Source: Idiomarina sp. MD25a
GTDB taxonomy: Bacteria; Pseudomonadota; Gammaproteobacteria; Enterobacterales; Alteromonadaceae
Direction: 5' to 3'
Length of the DNA stretch: 64,000 nucleotides
Assembly (NCBI RefSeq): GCF_001870515.1
Contig: NZ_MDGT01000003.1
Coordinates: 1,122,842-1,186,841 of the forward strand
The translations under genes were made by a program, and so were the position numbers. Shown in pieces: positions 32,341-42,449 of this stretch. The notes under the pieces are model-generated. The model worked only from the letters and a program-made list of their open reading frames with translations. It searched no databases and was not told the DNA's origin. Every line of letters starts with the position of its first letter. The first letter of the stretch is position 1.

Positions 32341-33429
32341 ATGAGCAACGATCGTTCAAAAGCACTGGACGCCGCCTTAAGCCAAATCGAACGTCAGTTT
32401 GGTAAAGGTTCTATTATGCGTTTGGGTGACAACCAAACGATGGACATCGCATCGGTATCAACCGGTTCGCTAGGCCTAGATGTCGCCTTAGGTATCGGTG
32501 GTTTGCCATTTGGACGAGTAGTTGAAATCTACGGTCCAGAATCGAGTGGTAAAACAACGCTGACTTTACAAGTCATTGCTGAAGCGCAAAAAGCAGGTAA
32601 AACGTGTGCATTCGTCGATGCTGAGCATGCATTAGATCCGATTTACGCAGAGGCGCTTGGCGTACGTGTAGATGACTTGCTAGTTTCTCAACCGGATACA
32701 GGTGAACAAGCGCTAGAAATTTGTGACATGTTAGTCCGTTCAGGTGCCGTTGATGTGGTGATTGTTGACTCAGTTGCAGCGTTGACACCTAAGGCAGAGA
32801 TTGAGGGCGAAATGGGCGACAGCCACGTTGGCTTGCAAGCCCGTTTGATGTCGCAAGCACTGCGTAAGCTGACCTCTAATATCAAAAAGTCGAACAGCTT
32901 ATGTATCTTCATCAACCAAATACGTATGAAGATCGGCGTGATGTTTGGTAACCCTGAAACCACAACGGGCGGTAATGCATTGAAGTTCTACTCTTCTGTG
33001 CGTTTAGATATACGTCGTACCGGCGCGCTTAAAGAAGGTGACGAAGTGGTCGGCAATGAAACGCGCGTTAAAGTCGTCAAAAACAAAGTAGCTCCACCGT
33101 TTAAAGAAGCGAACTTCCAAATTATGTATGGGCGTGGCATCTCTAAAGAAGGCGAGTTGGTCGACTTAGGTGTGAAGCATAAGCTTGTCGATAAAGCGGG
33201 TGCTTGGTACAGCTATAAAGGCGATAAAATCGGTCAAGGTAAGGCGAATGCGATGAAGTTCTTGCAAGAGAACCCTGCCATTGCTGAAGAGATCGAGGCT
33301 CAGTTACGTGAGCTCTTACTCGTTAAACCGGCTAAGAAAAATAAAGAGGAAGCGCCTGCTACCGACGCAAATGATAAAGGCAAGGCAAAAGCTAAAGCTG
33401 ATACCGATGATGATTTGTCATTGAGCTAA
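32341..33429 (+). CDS. recA: Recombinase RecA
   Basis: A 362-residue strand-exchange ATPase and co-protease for LexA. Walker A is [23 protein letters not shown] and the [18 protein letters not shown] segments are standard. The C-terminus is a Lys/Asp-rich tail (about residues 325-362). I start at ATG 32341 (GGAGC ribosome-binding element upstream); a TTG twelve bases earlier is in frame but less likely. Regulated by LexA through the box in its promoter. Confidence 0.99.
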   Translation: MSNDRSKALDAALSQIERQFGKGSIMRLGDNQTMDIASVSTGSLGLDVALGIGGLPFGRVVEIYGPESSGKTTLTLQVIAEAQKAGKTCAFVDAEHALDPIYAEALGVRVDDLLVSQPDTGEQALEICDMLVRSGAVDVVIVDSVAALTPKAEIEGEMGDSHVGLQARLMSQALRKLTSNIKKSNSLCIFINQIRMKIGVMFGNPETTTGGNALKFYSSVRLDIRRTGALKEGDEVVGNETRVKVVKNKVAPPFKEANFQIMYGRGISKEGELVDLGVKHKLVDKAGAWYSYKGDKIGQGKANAMKFLQENPAIAEEIEAQLRELLLVKPAKKNKEEAPATDANDKGKAKAKADTDDDLSLS

Positions 33430-33444
33430 TCGCTGTAGATTAAG

Positions 33445-33472
33445 AAAAAAGCGCCTAAAAGGCGCTTTTTTT
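33445..33472. terminator. Intrinsic terminator after recA (bidirectional)
   Basis: Stem GCGCC / GGCGC around a TAAAA loop, extended by flanking A and T runs and followed by seven T residues. The mirrored A run lets it also serve the converging dGTPase-like gene. Confidence 0.9.
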
Positions 33473-33499
33473 GTATCGGTGTGTCCATGTCCGTAACAG

Positions 33500-34819
33500 C
33501 TATATACGCGGCGGTTGAACGGAAAACAAGTCTTGATGCAGTTTAGCCGCGTAAGCGTCGGTCATTCCGGAAAGATAGTCAGAAATGACACGTGCCGCAT
33601 TTAGGCCTTGTCGCTTAGCTGTCTGGTAACGTGCAGCAGTATTTTCAGGCAATAAGCGCTCGGGCTCTACCGATAATGCATCGAACAGTTCCATTACAAT
33701 TTGCTGGCCTTTGAACTCCTGCACTTGCATCTCAGGTTTTCTTATTACGAAAGTAAAAATGAAGTGCTTCAAAGCATTCAATAGCTGCTGTTCTGTTTCC
33801 GCGAGCTGCGCTTTATAGGCTAACAAGTCAGATTCAAATTGCTCATCCTGGCACACTAATTGGGTCGAGGTAAGTATGCGATTGACTAAACTACCGATGG
33901 CCGCTTTGCGCTCATAATGATGACTTGAGAACAAATGATCAGTCAGTTCCACTGCATCAAAATCTGCCAACGAAGACGCGAGCTCTTGCAGTTTTGGGAA
34001 CATTTGCTCTAGCCATAACTCACGGTTTATCAAGCCCACGACAATCGCGTCCTCAAGATCATGCACACCATATGCGATATCATCCGCAATCTCCATAATG
34101 GACGCATCCACGCTTTTAAATGCGCTGCGACCATGACGGTCGGTGGTTGGCATGTCGCTAAATTGGCCAAAGCGAGCGCGGTCGCTTTCACAAAGCGGGT
34201 CAAGCAACCAATCTAATGCGGCTGTATCATCATCGTAGAGCGCTTTTGCCGGTAGCCATTGACGGGTCGGTAGATGACGGAAATGAGTGACATCATCGGG
34301 CAAAATCTCGCGTCGCGCCGACGACATCAAGACTGGATACTTGAGCAAACCAAGAAGCGTACGACGAGTTAAATTCATACCCGCGTTGGGTGTATATGCT
34401 TCAATTTGAGTGACAATCCTAAATGTCTGTCCGTTACCTTCAAATCCGCCATGATGACGCATCATATAGTTAAGTGCGATTTCGCCACCGTGTCCAAACG
34501 GTGGGTGACCGATATCGTGAGCAAGACAAAGCGATTCGATTAATGACTTGGATAAACCCAATGTCTTACTGATTTGCGGCTGCTGCTGGCTTAAATGAGC
34601 CACTAAACTCGAACCGATCTGACTCGCCTCTAATGAGTGTGTCAATCGCGTACGCGGGAAGTCGTGCATTCCGATATACATCACTTGGGTTTTTGCTTGT
34701 AGTCGACGAAATGCAGCTGAGTGAAGAATACGCGCTTTATCGCGTTGAAAGGCTGAGCGTGTATCGCCGTTGCGGTGTGGGGTAGGAGCGTAGCGTGATA
34801 GCCATTCCGATGAGCGCAT
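33500..34819 (-). CDS. dGTPase-like HD-domain triphosphohydrolase
   Basis: A 439-residue protein of the deoxyguanosinetriphosphate triphosphohydrolase-like group. The HD metal site is made by His61 (RLTHSLEAS), His101 and Asp102 (AHDIGHPPFGHGGE) and a later Asp in MEIADDIAYGVHDLEDA. The family hydrolyses dNTPs to nucleosides and triphosphate, affecting nucleotide pools and phage defence in some hosts. It follows the EAL-HDOD gene by 17 bases on the same strand, so they are probably co-transcribed. Specificity is not visible in sequence. Confidence 0.92.
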   Translation of the reverse strand: MRSSEWLSRYAPTPHRNGDTRSAFQRDKARILHSAAFRRLQAKTQVMYIGMHDFPRTRLTHSLEASQIGSSLVAHLSQQQPQISKTLGLSKSLIESLCLAHDIGHPPFGHGGEIALNYMMRHHGGFEGNGQTFRIVTQIEAYTPNAGMNLTRRTLLGLLKYPVLMSSARREILPDDVTHFRHLPTRQWLPAKALYDDDTAALDWLLDPLCESDRARFGQFSDMPTTDRHGRSAFKSVDASIMEIADDIAYGVHDLEDAIVVGLINRELWLEQMFPKLQELASSLADFDAVELTDHLFSSHHYERKAAIGSLVNRILTSTQLVCQDEQFESDLLAYKAQLAETEQQLLNALKHFIFTFVIRKPEMQVQEFKGQQIVMELFDALSVEPERLLPENTAARYQTAKRQGLNAARVISDYLSGMTDAYAAKLHQDLFSVQPPRI

Positions 34820-34836
34820 GTTGACGTCCTTAATAG

Positions 34837-36051
34837 TTACTGTCTCCCAATTTCTCGAGCCCAGGCTTGAGCCTGTTGATAATAAAGTACGAGTGTCTTT
34901 GACTCTACTCTCAACCGTTCAGCAATCAGCTCAAGTTTAGCCCAGTCTGTTGTTTCTAGAGCTTCACAAGCTTTTAAGAAGAAGCTCAGCGGTCCTTTAC
35001 CTTCGATAAGCGGACGTTTAATTTCAGCTGCAATGGCGACGCCTGAGAGGATGGCGTTCAAATCGTTGTCCATCATGGCATCTAGCTTTGATAACAATCC
35101 AGTAAGGAATGCACTTGCAGCGTCTGCACCGTAGTTTTTATTGTGTAGCGCTAACTGCTCCATAAATCGAGCGCGAACAAAAGAGAGCTTTATGAGCTCA
35201 TCAGGTTTTCCCTCTGCGAGGGTTGCCGTCGCTATTAACGCGGTAAACTTACGTAGTTCCGCCTGACCGAGCCTAACAATAGCTTGCTGGATCGAGTGAA
35301 TTTCTGATTGGCGTTTAAAAAATGCTGAGTTAACAAACCTGAGCAGCTTATAGGTCAATCCAACATCTTGCTCTATTAAATCAGCGATAGCATCAACCTG
35401 GTAGTTGGCATCACTGGTGAGTTCTAGCAAGCGCATACACACGGTTTGAGATGAGCTTAATGCGCGTCGTTGCATCATTTCTGGACGCGCGAAAAAATAA
35501 CCTTGGAATAGGCTAAAGCCTAACTCGCGCGCTTGCGAAAACTCGTCCGGCGTTTCTATTTTTTCGGCAAGATATTGGCCGTTAAACGCGCGTAGTTGTT
35601 TAAGTACTTGACGAATCTGAGCAATCGATAATGCTTGGAAGTCGACTTTGATGATATCAATGTACGGTAAAAACCGTTGCCATTGTTCTGAATACTCAAA
35701 GTCATCGAGTGCAATTTGATAGCCTTCGGATTTAAGTTCCTTAACTGCTTCGAATACACAGTCTGAAGGCGAAACAGTTTCGAGTAATTCAACAACCGTG
35801 CCTTTACAGGGCAGTAAACGAGGCAAATGATCGATAATCGCTTGCTCGGAAAAGTTTACGAACGCGTGATGATTATCCGTTAGCTCGCGGATCCCAGTAT
35901 TGAACTCACCACCATCAACAAGACGTAATGTTGCCTCATCAGAGGTTACATTAGGAAACGCGTTATTAGGACCATCTCTAAATAGCAGTTCATAACCGTA
36001 TAAATGCTTGTCGTGAGTTAAGATGGGTTGCCGTGCAACGTAAAAGAACAC
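34837..36051 (-). CDS. Degenerate EAL-HDOD signalling protein
   Basis: A 404-residue cytoplasmic protein: an EAL-type domain (residues about 1-200) and an HDOD domain (about 205-400), the YuxH/CdgJ architecture. The phosphodiesterase motifs are eroded: EAL reads ELL (YGYELLFR), and DDFG reads DDFE (ALDDFEYS), although VELLETV, IKVDF and FQGYFF remain. It is therefore likely to be a non-hydrolysing regulator. In Vibrio a protein of this type affects motility. The start is GTG at 36051 with GGAG eight bases upstream. Confidence 0.9.
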   Translation of the reverse strand: MFFYVARQPILTHDKHLYGYELLFRDGPNNAFPNVTSDEATLRLVDGGEFNTGIRELTDNHHAFVNFSEQAIIDHLPRLLPCKGTVVELLETVSPSDCVFEAVKELKSEGYQIALDDFEYSEQWQRFLPYIDIIKVDFQALSIAQIRQVLKQLRAFNGQYLAEKIETPDEFSQARELGFSLFQGYFFARPEMMQRRALSSSQTVCMRLLELTSDANYQVDAIADLIEQDVGLTYKLLRFVNSAFFKRQSEIHSIQQAIVRLGQAELRKFTALIATATLAEGKPDELIKLSFVRARFMEQLALHNKNYGADAASAFLTGLLSKLDAMMDNDLNAILSGVAIAAEIKRPLIEGKGPLSFFLKACEALETTDWAKLELIAERLRVESKTLVLYYQQAQAWAREIGRQ

Positions 36052-36138
36052 TGAGTAGACTCCGAGCTTATAAATACTCTATCCTAGATGATAGTTTGTA
36101 CAGTTTACTCACATTGTTAATCATTGGGAAGTCGCTAA

Positions 36139-37113
36139 ATGTCAGAAGTGAAAGTAGCGCTCGCACTTGGATCGGGCGCAGCTCGCGGTTGGTCTCACAT
36201 CGGTGTTATAAAAGCGTTAGAAGAAATGGGTGTGCATATTAATATGGTGGCAGGCACCTCTATCGGTTCGCTTGTCGGCGCAGGCTACGCATCCGGTCGT
36301 TTGGAGGAAATCGAAGACTGGGTGCTCAACATGGGTCGCTGGGAAGTTTGGAACCTTCTTGATTTTGGTTTTAACCAAGGTGGCCTAATTGGTGGCGAAA
36401 AAGTATTTAATGTGGCGCGGGAGCAATTTGGCGCTAAAAAGATAGAAGATTTGCCAATCACCTATGGTGCGGTTGCCACTGATTTATACAGTGGTCGAGA
36501 AATCTGGTTGCGAAAAGGTGACTTATATGATGCGTCGCGCGCTTCATGTGCCATGCCAGGTGTTTTGGCTCCGACGGCCTTTGATGGTCGCTGGCTGATC
36601 GACGGGGGCCTTGTAAACCCCGTTCCCGTATCGCTTTGTCGAGCGCTGGGAGCCGATTTTGTAATTGCGGTACACCTCAACTCGCAGTTAAATTCACGCG
36701 CTGTCGAACAACGAGGTCGCAAAATTCCACCACAAACGGAAGCTGAACAGGTTCAAAAAGAACAAATGGAGCAAAAGCGCTCAGATGGGGAGCACGGTTT
36801 TTTTGAAAATTTCTTGTCGAGCAGTACGCACTACATCGATAACCTGAAAGATCGTTTTAAAGCGAATCCAAATAAGCCACCAGGGATGTTTAGCGTGATG
36901 TCAGGTGCTATCGACATTATGCAGGAGCGTATCACCAAAGCACGTATGGCAGGGGATCCACCTGACATACTGATTCAACCTAAATTAGGTCATATCGGTA
37001 TTATGGAGTTTGATCGAGGTAACGAAGGTATTGAAATCGGTTACGAAACCACCAAACGTATGGAAAGTTTGATTATGGAAGAAATTCAGCTGTTCGCAGA
37101 ACGCCGAGGTTGA
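36139..37113 (+). CDS. rssA: Patatin-like phospholipase family protein, RssA-like
   Basis: A 324-residue cytoplasmic protein with the patatin fold: oxyanion loop GSGAARGWSHIGV, nucleophile Ser41 in AGTSIGS and catalytic Asp155 in IDGGLVNPVPV. It should be a lipid acyl hydrolase; the RssA/YchK group has no firmly known substrate. The middle has a charged Gln/Glu-rich insertion (about residues 193-225). It is divergent from the EAL-HDOD gene and is followed by a strong terminator. Confidence 0.9.
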   Translation: MSEVKVALALGSGAARGWSHIGVIKALEEMGVHINMVAGTSIGSLVGAGYASGRLEEIEDWVLNMGRWEVWNLLDFGFNQGGLIGGEKVFNVAREQFGAKKIEDLPITYGAVATDLYSGREIWLRKGDLYDASRASCAMPGVLAPTAFDGRWLIDGGLVNPVPVSLCRALGADFVIAVHLNSQLNSRAVEQRGRKIPPQTEAEQVQKEQMEQKRSDGEHGFFENFLSSSTHYIDNLKDRFKANPNKPPGMFSVMSGAIDIMQERITKARMAGDPPDILIQPKLGHIGIMEFDRGNEGIEIGYETTKRMESLIMEEIQLFAERRG

Positions 37114-37135
37114 ACCTTTGTTTTATCAACACTAT

Positions 37136-37164
37136 AAAAAAAGCCACCGTTAAGGTGGCTTTTT
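37136..37164. terminator. Intrinsic terminator between rssA and putP (bidirectional)
   Basis: Stem GCCACC / GGTGGC (37143-37148 and 37154-37159) with loop GTTAA, followed by TTTTT and preceded by a run of A. It can end both rssA and the converging putP transcript. Confidence 0.9.
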
Positions 37165-37196
37165 AGTATCTGACTGCAATGTATCAATACAGCGTT

Positions 37197-38720
37197 TTAC
37201 TTCGCAGTGTGGTAATGGTCGTCCATGATTTTTTCCATCTCATCGAACTTATCACGGAGGTTTTGATCCGGCTCTGCGGTTACCAAACTACCGACAATAA
37301 TAGCGATGGTTGAGATGATGAATCCCGGTACGATCTCATACACGTATGCGCTGAGGTGCTCACCGCCAACGGTTGGACCATAAATCCAAACAAGTACTGT
37401 GATTGCACCGAGAAGCATACCTGCTAGGGCACCATGACGGTTCATGCGGCGCCAGAACAAGCTGAGGATAACGACTGGACCAAATGCGGCACCAAAGCCT
37501 GCCCATGCGTTAGACACTAACGAAAGAATGGTGTTCTCCGGATTCCAAGCCAGCCAAATAGCAACCAATGAAACCACGAGTACCGAGATACGGCCTACAG
37601 CTACCAACTCTTTCTCCGAAGCATCTTTACGTAGGAACGCTTTATAGAAATCTTCGGTGAGTGAACTTGAGCTTACTAGCAGCTGCGAAGAGATGGTACT
37701 CATGATAGCCGCAAGAATCGCTGCTAACAGGAAGCCACTAATGAGTGGGTGGAACAAGAACTGTGAGAAAATGATAAAAATCGTTTCCGCATCGTTCAGT
37801 GTCATTTGAGTTTCCGCGACATAGGCAATACCAACAAAGCCTGTCGCCATTGCACCGATGATTGAAACGAACATCCAGCTAATACCAATGCGACGCGCGT
37901 TCTTGATGTCACTGACTGAGCGGATCGCCATAAAGCGCACGATAATGTGGGGTTGACCAAAGTACCCCAGACCCCAGGCGAGCAGGGATATTATGCCGAG
38001 TGCCGCAAGACTCTCGCCAGTCGAACCATCCATAAAGAAGTCGAGGAACTGCGGATTAATATCTTTGACTTGACCGACCACATCACTGTAACCACCGAGC
38101 TCAGCAAAGGCGACAATAGGCACCAGTACCAGTGCGACAAACATGATACAGCCTTGCACAAAGTCGGTCATACTGACTGCGAGGAAGCCACCAAATAAGG
38201 TGTATGCACAGACAACACCGGCGGTTACCCACAAGCCGGTGGTGTAGTCCATGCCAAAGGAGCTATCGAATAGCTTACCCCCTGCAACCAGACTCGCTGA
38301 CGTGTAAAGGGTGAAGAAGATAATGATAACGACTGACGAGAATATACGTAATGCACGTCCTTTATCATTAAAACGGTTAGCAAAATAATCCGGAATGGTA
38401 ATCGCATCATCTGCAACTTCAGTGTACGTACGCAGTCGTGGCGCGACAATGACGTAGTTGAGATAAGCGCCAATGACCAAACCCACAGCAATCCATAGTT
38501 GCGATACGCCGGCAACATAAATCGCTCCGGGTAGACCCATCAACATCCAACCACTCATGTCAGACGCACCTGCAGACAGCGCTGTCACAGCCGGTCCCAA
38601 TCCACGACCACCTAGCATATAGCCTGATACAGAATCCGTTGATTTTTTATAAGCATATAAGCCAATGCCTAGCATGACCATAAAGTACAGCGCTAGCGAT
38701 ATCAGAGTACCTGTTTCCAC
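37197..38720 (-). CDS. putP: Sodium/proline symporter
   Basis: A 507-residue member of the sodium:solute symporter family with about 13 membrane segments. Typical PutP segments are present: the N-terminal GIGLYAYKKSTDSVSGYMLGGRGLGP, ALSAGASDMSGWMLMGLPG, YFANRFNDKGRALR and MSTISSQLLVSSSSLTEDF (sodium-site region). It imports proline for catabolism or osmoprotection. The ATG has an AGGAG site and lies 17 bases after sapF on the same strand, without a visible terminator, so it can be read with the sap genes. Confidence 0.95.
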   Translation of the reverse strand: METGTLISLALYFMVMLGIGLYAYKKSTDSVSGYMLGGRGLGPAVTALSAGASDMSGWMLMGLPGAIYVAGVSQLWIAVGLVIGAYLNYVIVAPRLRTYTEVADDAITIPDYFANRFNDKGRALRIFSSVVIIIFFTLYTSASLVAGGKLFDSSFGMDYTTGLWVTAGVVCAYTLFGGFLAVSMTDFVQGCIMFVALVLVPIVAFAELGGYSDVVGQVKDINPQFLDFFMDGSTGESLAALGIISLLAWGLGYFGQPHIIVRFMAIRSVSDIKNARRIGISWMFVSIIGAMATGFVGIAYVAETQMTLNDAETIFIIFSQFLFHPLISGFLLAAILAAIMSTISSQLLVSSSSLTEDFYKAFLRKDASEKELVAVGRISVLVVSLVAIWLAWNPENTILSLVSNAWAGFGAAFGPVVILSLFWRRMNRHGALAGMLLGAITVLVWIYGPTVGGEHLSAYVYEIVPGFIISTIAIIVGSLVTAEPDQNLRDKFDEMEKIMDDHYHTAK

Positions 38721-38737
38721 ATTAAACTCCTGTCTTG

Positions 38738-39550
38738 TTATTCGGTAACCTTAGCGCTCGAGTTACCGGTTATTTGAGAATGATTCGTTAAGTGTTCGTG
38801 CAACAACGCTTCAATGTAAGGTTGTTGCTTCTCTGTTAATAAACGTTCTGTTTCATTAAACGCGATCATTTTACCACGATATAAAATTAAGATCTTGTCA
38901 GCAATATGTTTCACGATTTGTGGCGAATGTGTCACGATAATGTATGAAATACCCATATCTTTTTGAAGATCGAGCATTAAGTTAATAATTTGTGCTCTAA
39001 CAGATGGGTCCAGTGCGACCAATGCTTCGTCAGCTACGACGATTTGCGGGTCAAGGATAATGGCGCGCGCTATTGCCACCCGCTGCTTTTGTCCGGTCGA
39101 CAACATGTGCGGATAAAAGGCCGCGTGTTCCGCCAACAACCCCACCTTACGTAACGTACTATTAATCAGCTGTTTTCGTTCACTACTGGGCATATCGCGA
39201 TTAAATAAAAGCGGCTCTTCCAGTTGTTGTCCAACCGTTAGCTGTTGGTTTAGAGACTTATCGCTGTCTTGAAAAACCATGCGAATGTTTTGGCACCGAC
39301 GCTTAGATTGAGCGTAGTTAAGTTTTTGACCATTTAAATAAAGTTCGCCGCCAGTCGGTGCCTCAACGCCTGCGATAATCTTAGAAAGCGTTGATTTACC
39401 AGAACCTGTTTCACCCATAATGGCCAGGGTTTGGCCTGCCTCAAGGGTAAAAGACGTAGGTTCTAACGCCACTGACTTTTTACTCCAAGGCCAAGCTCTG
39501 CGAGGCCTAAAGGTCTTAAATAAGTCGACAGCTTCTAGTAAGTGGCTCAT
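38738..39550 (-). CDS. sapF: ABC transporter ATPase SapF
   Basis: A 270-residue ATP-binding subunit of the Sap (peptide/polyamine) transporter. Walker A is GETGSGKST, the signature reads MLSTGQKQRVAIARA, Walker B IVVADEAL, and the switch histidine is in VTHSPQ. A RRAWPWSKK loop near the N-terminus is typical of SapF. It overlaps sapD by four bases. Sap systems are tied to antimicrobial-peptide resistance, potassium uptake and, in E. coli, putrescine export. Confidence 0.94.
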   Translation of the reverse strand: MSHLLEAVDLFKTFRPRRAWPWSKKSVALEPTSFTLEAGQTLAIMGETGSGKSTLSKIIAGVEAPTGGELYLNGQKLNYAQSKRRCQNIRMVFQDSDKSLNQQLTVGQQLEEPLLFNRDMPSSERKQLINSTLRKVGLLAEHAAFYPHMLSTGQKQRVAIARAIILDPQIVVADEALVALDPSVRAQIINLMLDLQKDMGISYIIVTHSPQIVKHIADKILILYRGKMIAFNETERLLTEKQQPYIEALLHEHLTNHSQITGNSSAKVTE

Positions 39551-40539
39551 GATTCTGGCTCATTTAGCGGAAAATGACAGTAATAACTTTGCTCTTCACG
39601 ATGGCGTACCAGTGGCGCCTTAACGCATTGCTTTTGTGCGTAAGGACATCTGGGGCCAAGCCGGCAACCGATGGGCATATGACGCAATGTGGGAACCGCA
39701 CCCGGTAAACTCGGTAATTTAGATTTTGGGTCCAGTTCAGCGTGCGCTTGCAGGCTCATCTTTATCATTGCATCGGTGTAAGGATGAGCAGGGCGATTTA
39801 AAATAGTTTCAGTATCACCATGCTCCATCATTTGTCCGCAGTAGAGCAAAGAAACTCGCTGCGTGGCGGGTAAGATCGACGCCACGTCTTGCGTAATTAA
39901 AAGTACCGACATGTTCTGACTGACTGCTAGTTTACCTAGTAGACGTTGGATCTGGTCCTTAGTGGATGGCTCCATCGCGGTCGTGGGTTCATCGGCAATC
40001 AATAACTTAGGACGGTGAGCTATCGCTATAGCGATACTTACCTTTTGTGCAACGCCTTCCGATAACTCATAGGGATAGCTTTGCATAATTGCGTCATGGT
40101 CACGAATGCCGACGCGGTGTAGCAACTGCGCTACGCGTGTTTTGCGATCAATGCGGCGGTGCATAAACGTGCCGGTCACGTCGCCCGCAGGAATAGCTTC
40201 AGTGATTTGTTCTGCTACCGTCGAATTTGGATCGAGATAGGCGAGGGGATCTTGGAAAATCATCGCCATGTCACGCCCAGTAATTGCACGGCGCTGCTTT
40301 GGCGTCATCGCTAGCAGATCTTTTCCGTTCCACCATAAGCGGTCAGCGGTGACGTCCCATAGTGGATTCAATACACCAATCACTGCTTTTGCGAGCAAAC
40401 TTTTACCCGAGCCGGACTCGCCGACCAATGAGTGCACTTCACCCTCTTTAAGCTGCAGGCTGACCTTATCGAGAACACGCACTCGGCCATGAGGGCCGTC
40501 CATCTCGATAGTCAGATTGCGAATATCTAATAGGTCCAT
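39547..40539 (-). CDS. sapD: ABC transporter ATPase SapD
   Basis: A 330-residue ATP-binding subunit, the same length as E. coli SapD when started at ATG 40539 (MDLLDIRNLTIEM); a longer frame enters sapC and is rejected. Walker A GESGSGKSL, Walker B LLIADEPTTAMEPST. The signature motif is divergent (LSEGVAQKVSIAIA in place of LSGGQ), as is usual in SapD. The C-terminal oligopeptide-type Cys motif CRLGPRCPYAQKQC is present. One base separates it from the sapC stop. Confidence 0.94.
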   Translation of the reverse strand: MDLLDIRNLTIEMDGPHGRVRVLDKVSLQLKEGEVHSLVGESGSGKSLLAKAVIGVLNPLWDVTADRLWWNGKDLLAMTPKQRRAITGRDMAMIFQDPLAYLDPNSTVAEQITEAIPAGDVTGTFMHRRIDRKTRVAQLLHRVGIRDHDAIMQSYPYELSEGVAQKVSIAIAIAHRPKLLIADEPTTAMEPSTKDQIQRLLGKLAVSQNMSVLLITQDVASILPATQRVSLLYCGQMMEHGDTETILNRPAHPYTDAMIKMSLQAHAELDPKSKLPSLPGAVPTLRHMPIGCRLGPRCPYAQKQCVKAPLVRHREEQSYYCHFPLNEPES

Positions 40540-40540
40540 A

Positions 40541-41434
40541 TCAGGTATCCATGCGTTGTTTGATGGCACGGCGTAAGCTGTCACCGACGACATTAATGGC
40601 CATTATGGTGACAAATAGTGATATCCCAGGAAGCACCATACTCCAAGGCGACAAATATACCTCGTCCAAGCTGCGTGCCAACATACTACCCCATTCAGGT
40701 GTTGGGCTTTGCACGCCTAGACCTAAGAAGCTGAGCGCGGCAATATCCATAATTGCGACAGACAATGCGACCGTCAGTTGCATAACCAAGCTTGGGGTGA
40801 TGTTGGGTAGAATGACGCGATACATCAAGTACGTGTTACTGCAACCGTTCAAACGTGATGCGGTGACATAATCTTTTTGCCACTCTTGGTAAACCGCGTT
40901 GCGTGTTACATAGATGAATTGGGGAATCAACGACAATGTAATTGCGATAATTGCATTACCTAAACCGGCCCCCAGTATGGCGATCAACACTAAAGCTAAC
41001 AAAAACGAGGGGATTGTTAGTAACCGGTCCAGTGTACGACCTAAGATGCGCAACTTAGATTGGGTATCTGCGCCCACCATGGCGCCGATGAAGATACCCA
41101 CGGTTGAAGCTAAGATAACAATGACGATAGGTAGGCCAAAGCTGAAGCGTCCTCCAATCAGTAGTCGCGATAGCATATCTCTGCCTAAGTCGTCAGTACC
41201 AAACAAAAACTGCATATTACCGTCATGCGTCCAGCTTGGCGGTAAGGAAATGGCATCGACAAACTGAACGTTCGCGGAATAAGGAGTGATTACTGGGGCT
41301 AAAATAACCAGTAACAATAGGCTACCGAGCAGCCACAGTGAGATCATCGGAGCTAGCCGACGTTTAAAGGCAAACCACACCAACTGCAGAGGCGATGGAT
41401 TGCGCTCTTGATAATACAGTTCAATATCCGCCAT
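40541..41434 (-). CDS. sapC: ABC transporter permease SapC
   Basis: A 297-residue inner-membrane permease of the dipeptide/oligopeptide type. It has an N-terminal membrane segment (about residues 30-50), the FGTDDLGRDMLSRLLIGGR motif, then the transport domain with about five more segments and the EAA-type loop ASRLNGCSNTYLMYRVILPN. It overlaps sapB by 14 bases. Confidence 0.94.
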   Translation of the reverse strand: MADIELYYQERNPSPLQLVWFAFKRRLAPMISLWLLGSLLLLVILAPVITPYSANVQFVDAISLPPSWTHDGNMQFLFGTDDLGRDMLSRLLIGGRFSFGLPIVIVILASTVGIFIGAMVGADTQSKLRILGRTLDRLLTIPSFLLALVLIAILGAGLGNAIIAITLSLIPQFIYVTRNAVYQEWQKDYVTASRLNGCSNTYLMYRVILPNITPSLVMQLTVALSVAIMDIAALSFLGLGVQSPTPEWGSMLARSLDEVYLSPWSMVLPGISLFVTIMAINVVGDSLRRAIKQRMDT

Positions 41435-42449
41435 ATCGCTCTTCTCGAGTCATTGGGAAACGCCAGCCACGGTAAACTTCAACAAGTAAGTTAAGCACTA
41501 GTATCAGTGCCATTAGTGTAAATAGCACCATCTGAATAATGGGATAATCACGCTCAATAATTGCTTTTAGCAACCATGCGCCCGCTCCAGGCCAGTTAAA
41601 AATATGTTCAACAATCACCAAGTTCGCCATCATTAAACCAAAAATAAACGTCATTTGTGGCAGAACGTCCTGTAAAACGTTGGGCAAAGCATGCCTAAAC
41701 AGCAGGCGCTGTTGACTCAATCCGCGCGCTCGTGCTGCTTTTACATAAGGTTTTTGCAGTACTTCAATGGTTTGGTTGCGGGTAATTCTCAGTAACAACA
41801 TGGATGGTAAGCTAGATAATGTCAGCACAGGAAGTATCAAATGCAAAGTGGCGTCCTGTAATGCAGCGAGTTTATATTGACTATCGCTCAGCAGAATATC
41901 AATGATGACCGAGCCCGTAACAGAATCGATAGCATACAATGGATTGATCTGTCCGGTGATGGGTAACCACTCGATTTGCACCGCAAACAATAAAATAAGC
42001 AACTGAGCCAGCCAGAATACAGGTATTGAGTATCCCGTCATGGCACTGGTCAAAATGAATTTATCGATATTGTGGCGGAAGTAGTTGGCGGCGAGCATAC
42101 CCAATGGCATGCCAACAACTACAGCGACCAAGAAACTTAACAGTAAAAGTTCAGCACTAACAACCAAGTAGGTGGCTGCATCCTGCCAAACACCCGTGCC
42201 CGTTGAGAGTGATAGCCCCCAATCAAGTCGAACAATGTGCTCGAGGTAATTCAAGTATTGCTGGATAATAGTACTGTCAAAACTGCGACTGGTTAAAGCA
42301 GCCTCATAAGCCGTTTGCCCCTCGCGTATCCCGCTCATATTGGTAAGCGGATCACCAGGGAAAAGCCAATTGAGAGCAAAGGTCACGACACTCAGCACTA
42401 ATAGTGCGAGGAAAAAATAAAACAGGCGAGTCATCAGGTAACGTGTCAT
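41421..42449 (-). CDS. sapB: ABC transporter permease SapB
   Basis: A 342-residue inner-membrane permease. N-terminal membrane segment with FPGDPL after it, then about five segments; the EAA loop is KAARARGLSQQRLLFRHALPN, followed by MMANLVIVEHIFNWPGAG. It pairs with SapC. Its ATG overlaps the sapA stop by four bases (ATGA). Confidence 0.94.
   Translation of the reverse strand: MTRYLMTRLFYFFLALLVLSVVTFALNWLFPGDPLTNMSGIREGQTAYEAALTSRSFDSTIIQQYLNYLEHIVRLDWGLSLSTGTGVWQDAATYLVVSAELLLLSFLVAVVVGMPLGMLAANYFRHNIDKFILTSAMTGYSIPVFWLAQLLILLFAVQIEWLPITGQINPLYAIDSVTGSVIIDILLSDSQYKLAALQDATLHLILPVLTLSSLPSMLLLRITRNQTIEVLQKPYVKAARARGLSQQRLLFRHALPNVLQDVLPQMTFIFGLMMANLVIVEHIFNWPGAGAWLLKAIIERDYPIIQMVLFTLMALILVLNLLVEVYRGWRFPMTREERYGGY

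Noticed and set aside
40551-41267. Two plus-strand frames (106 and 117 codons) inside sapC
   Set aside because: They are antisense to an intact permease gene; composition (Met/Ser/Thr/Lys-rich) is that of a reversed membrane protein.
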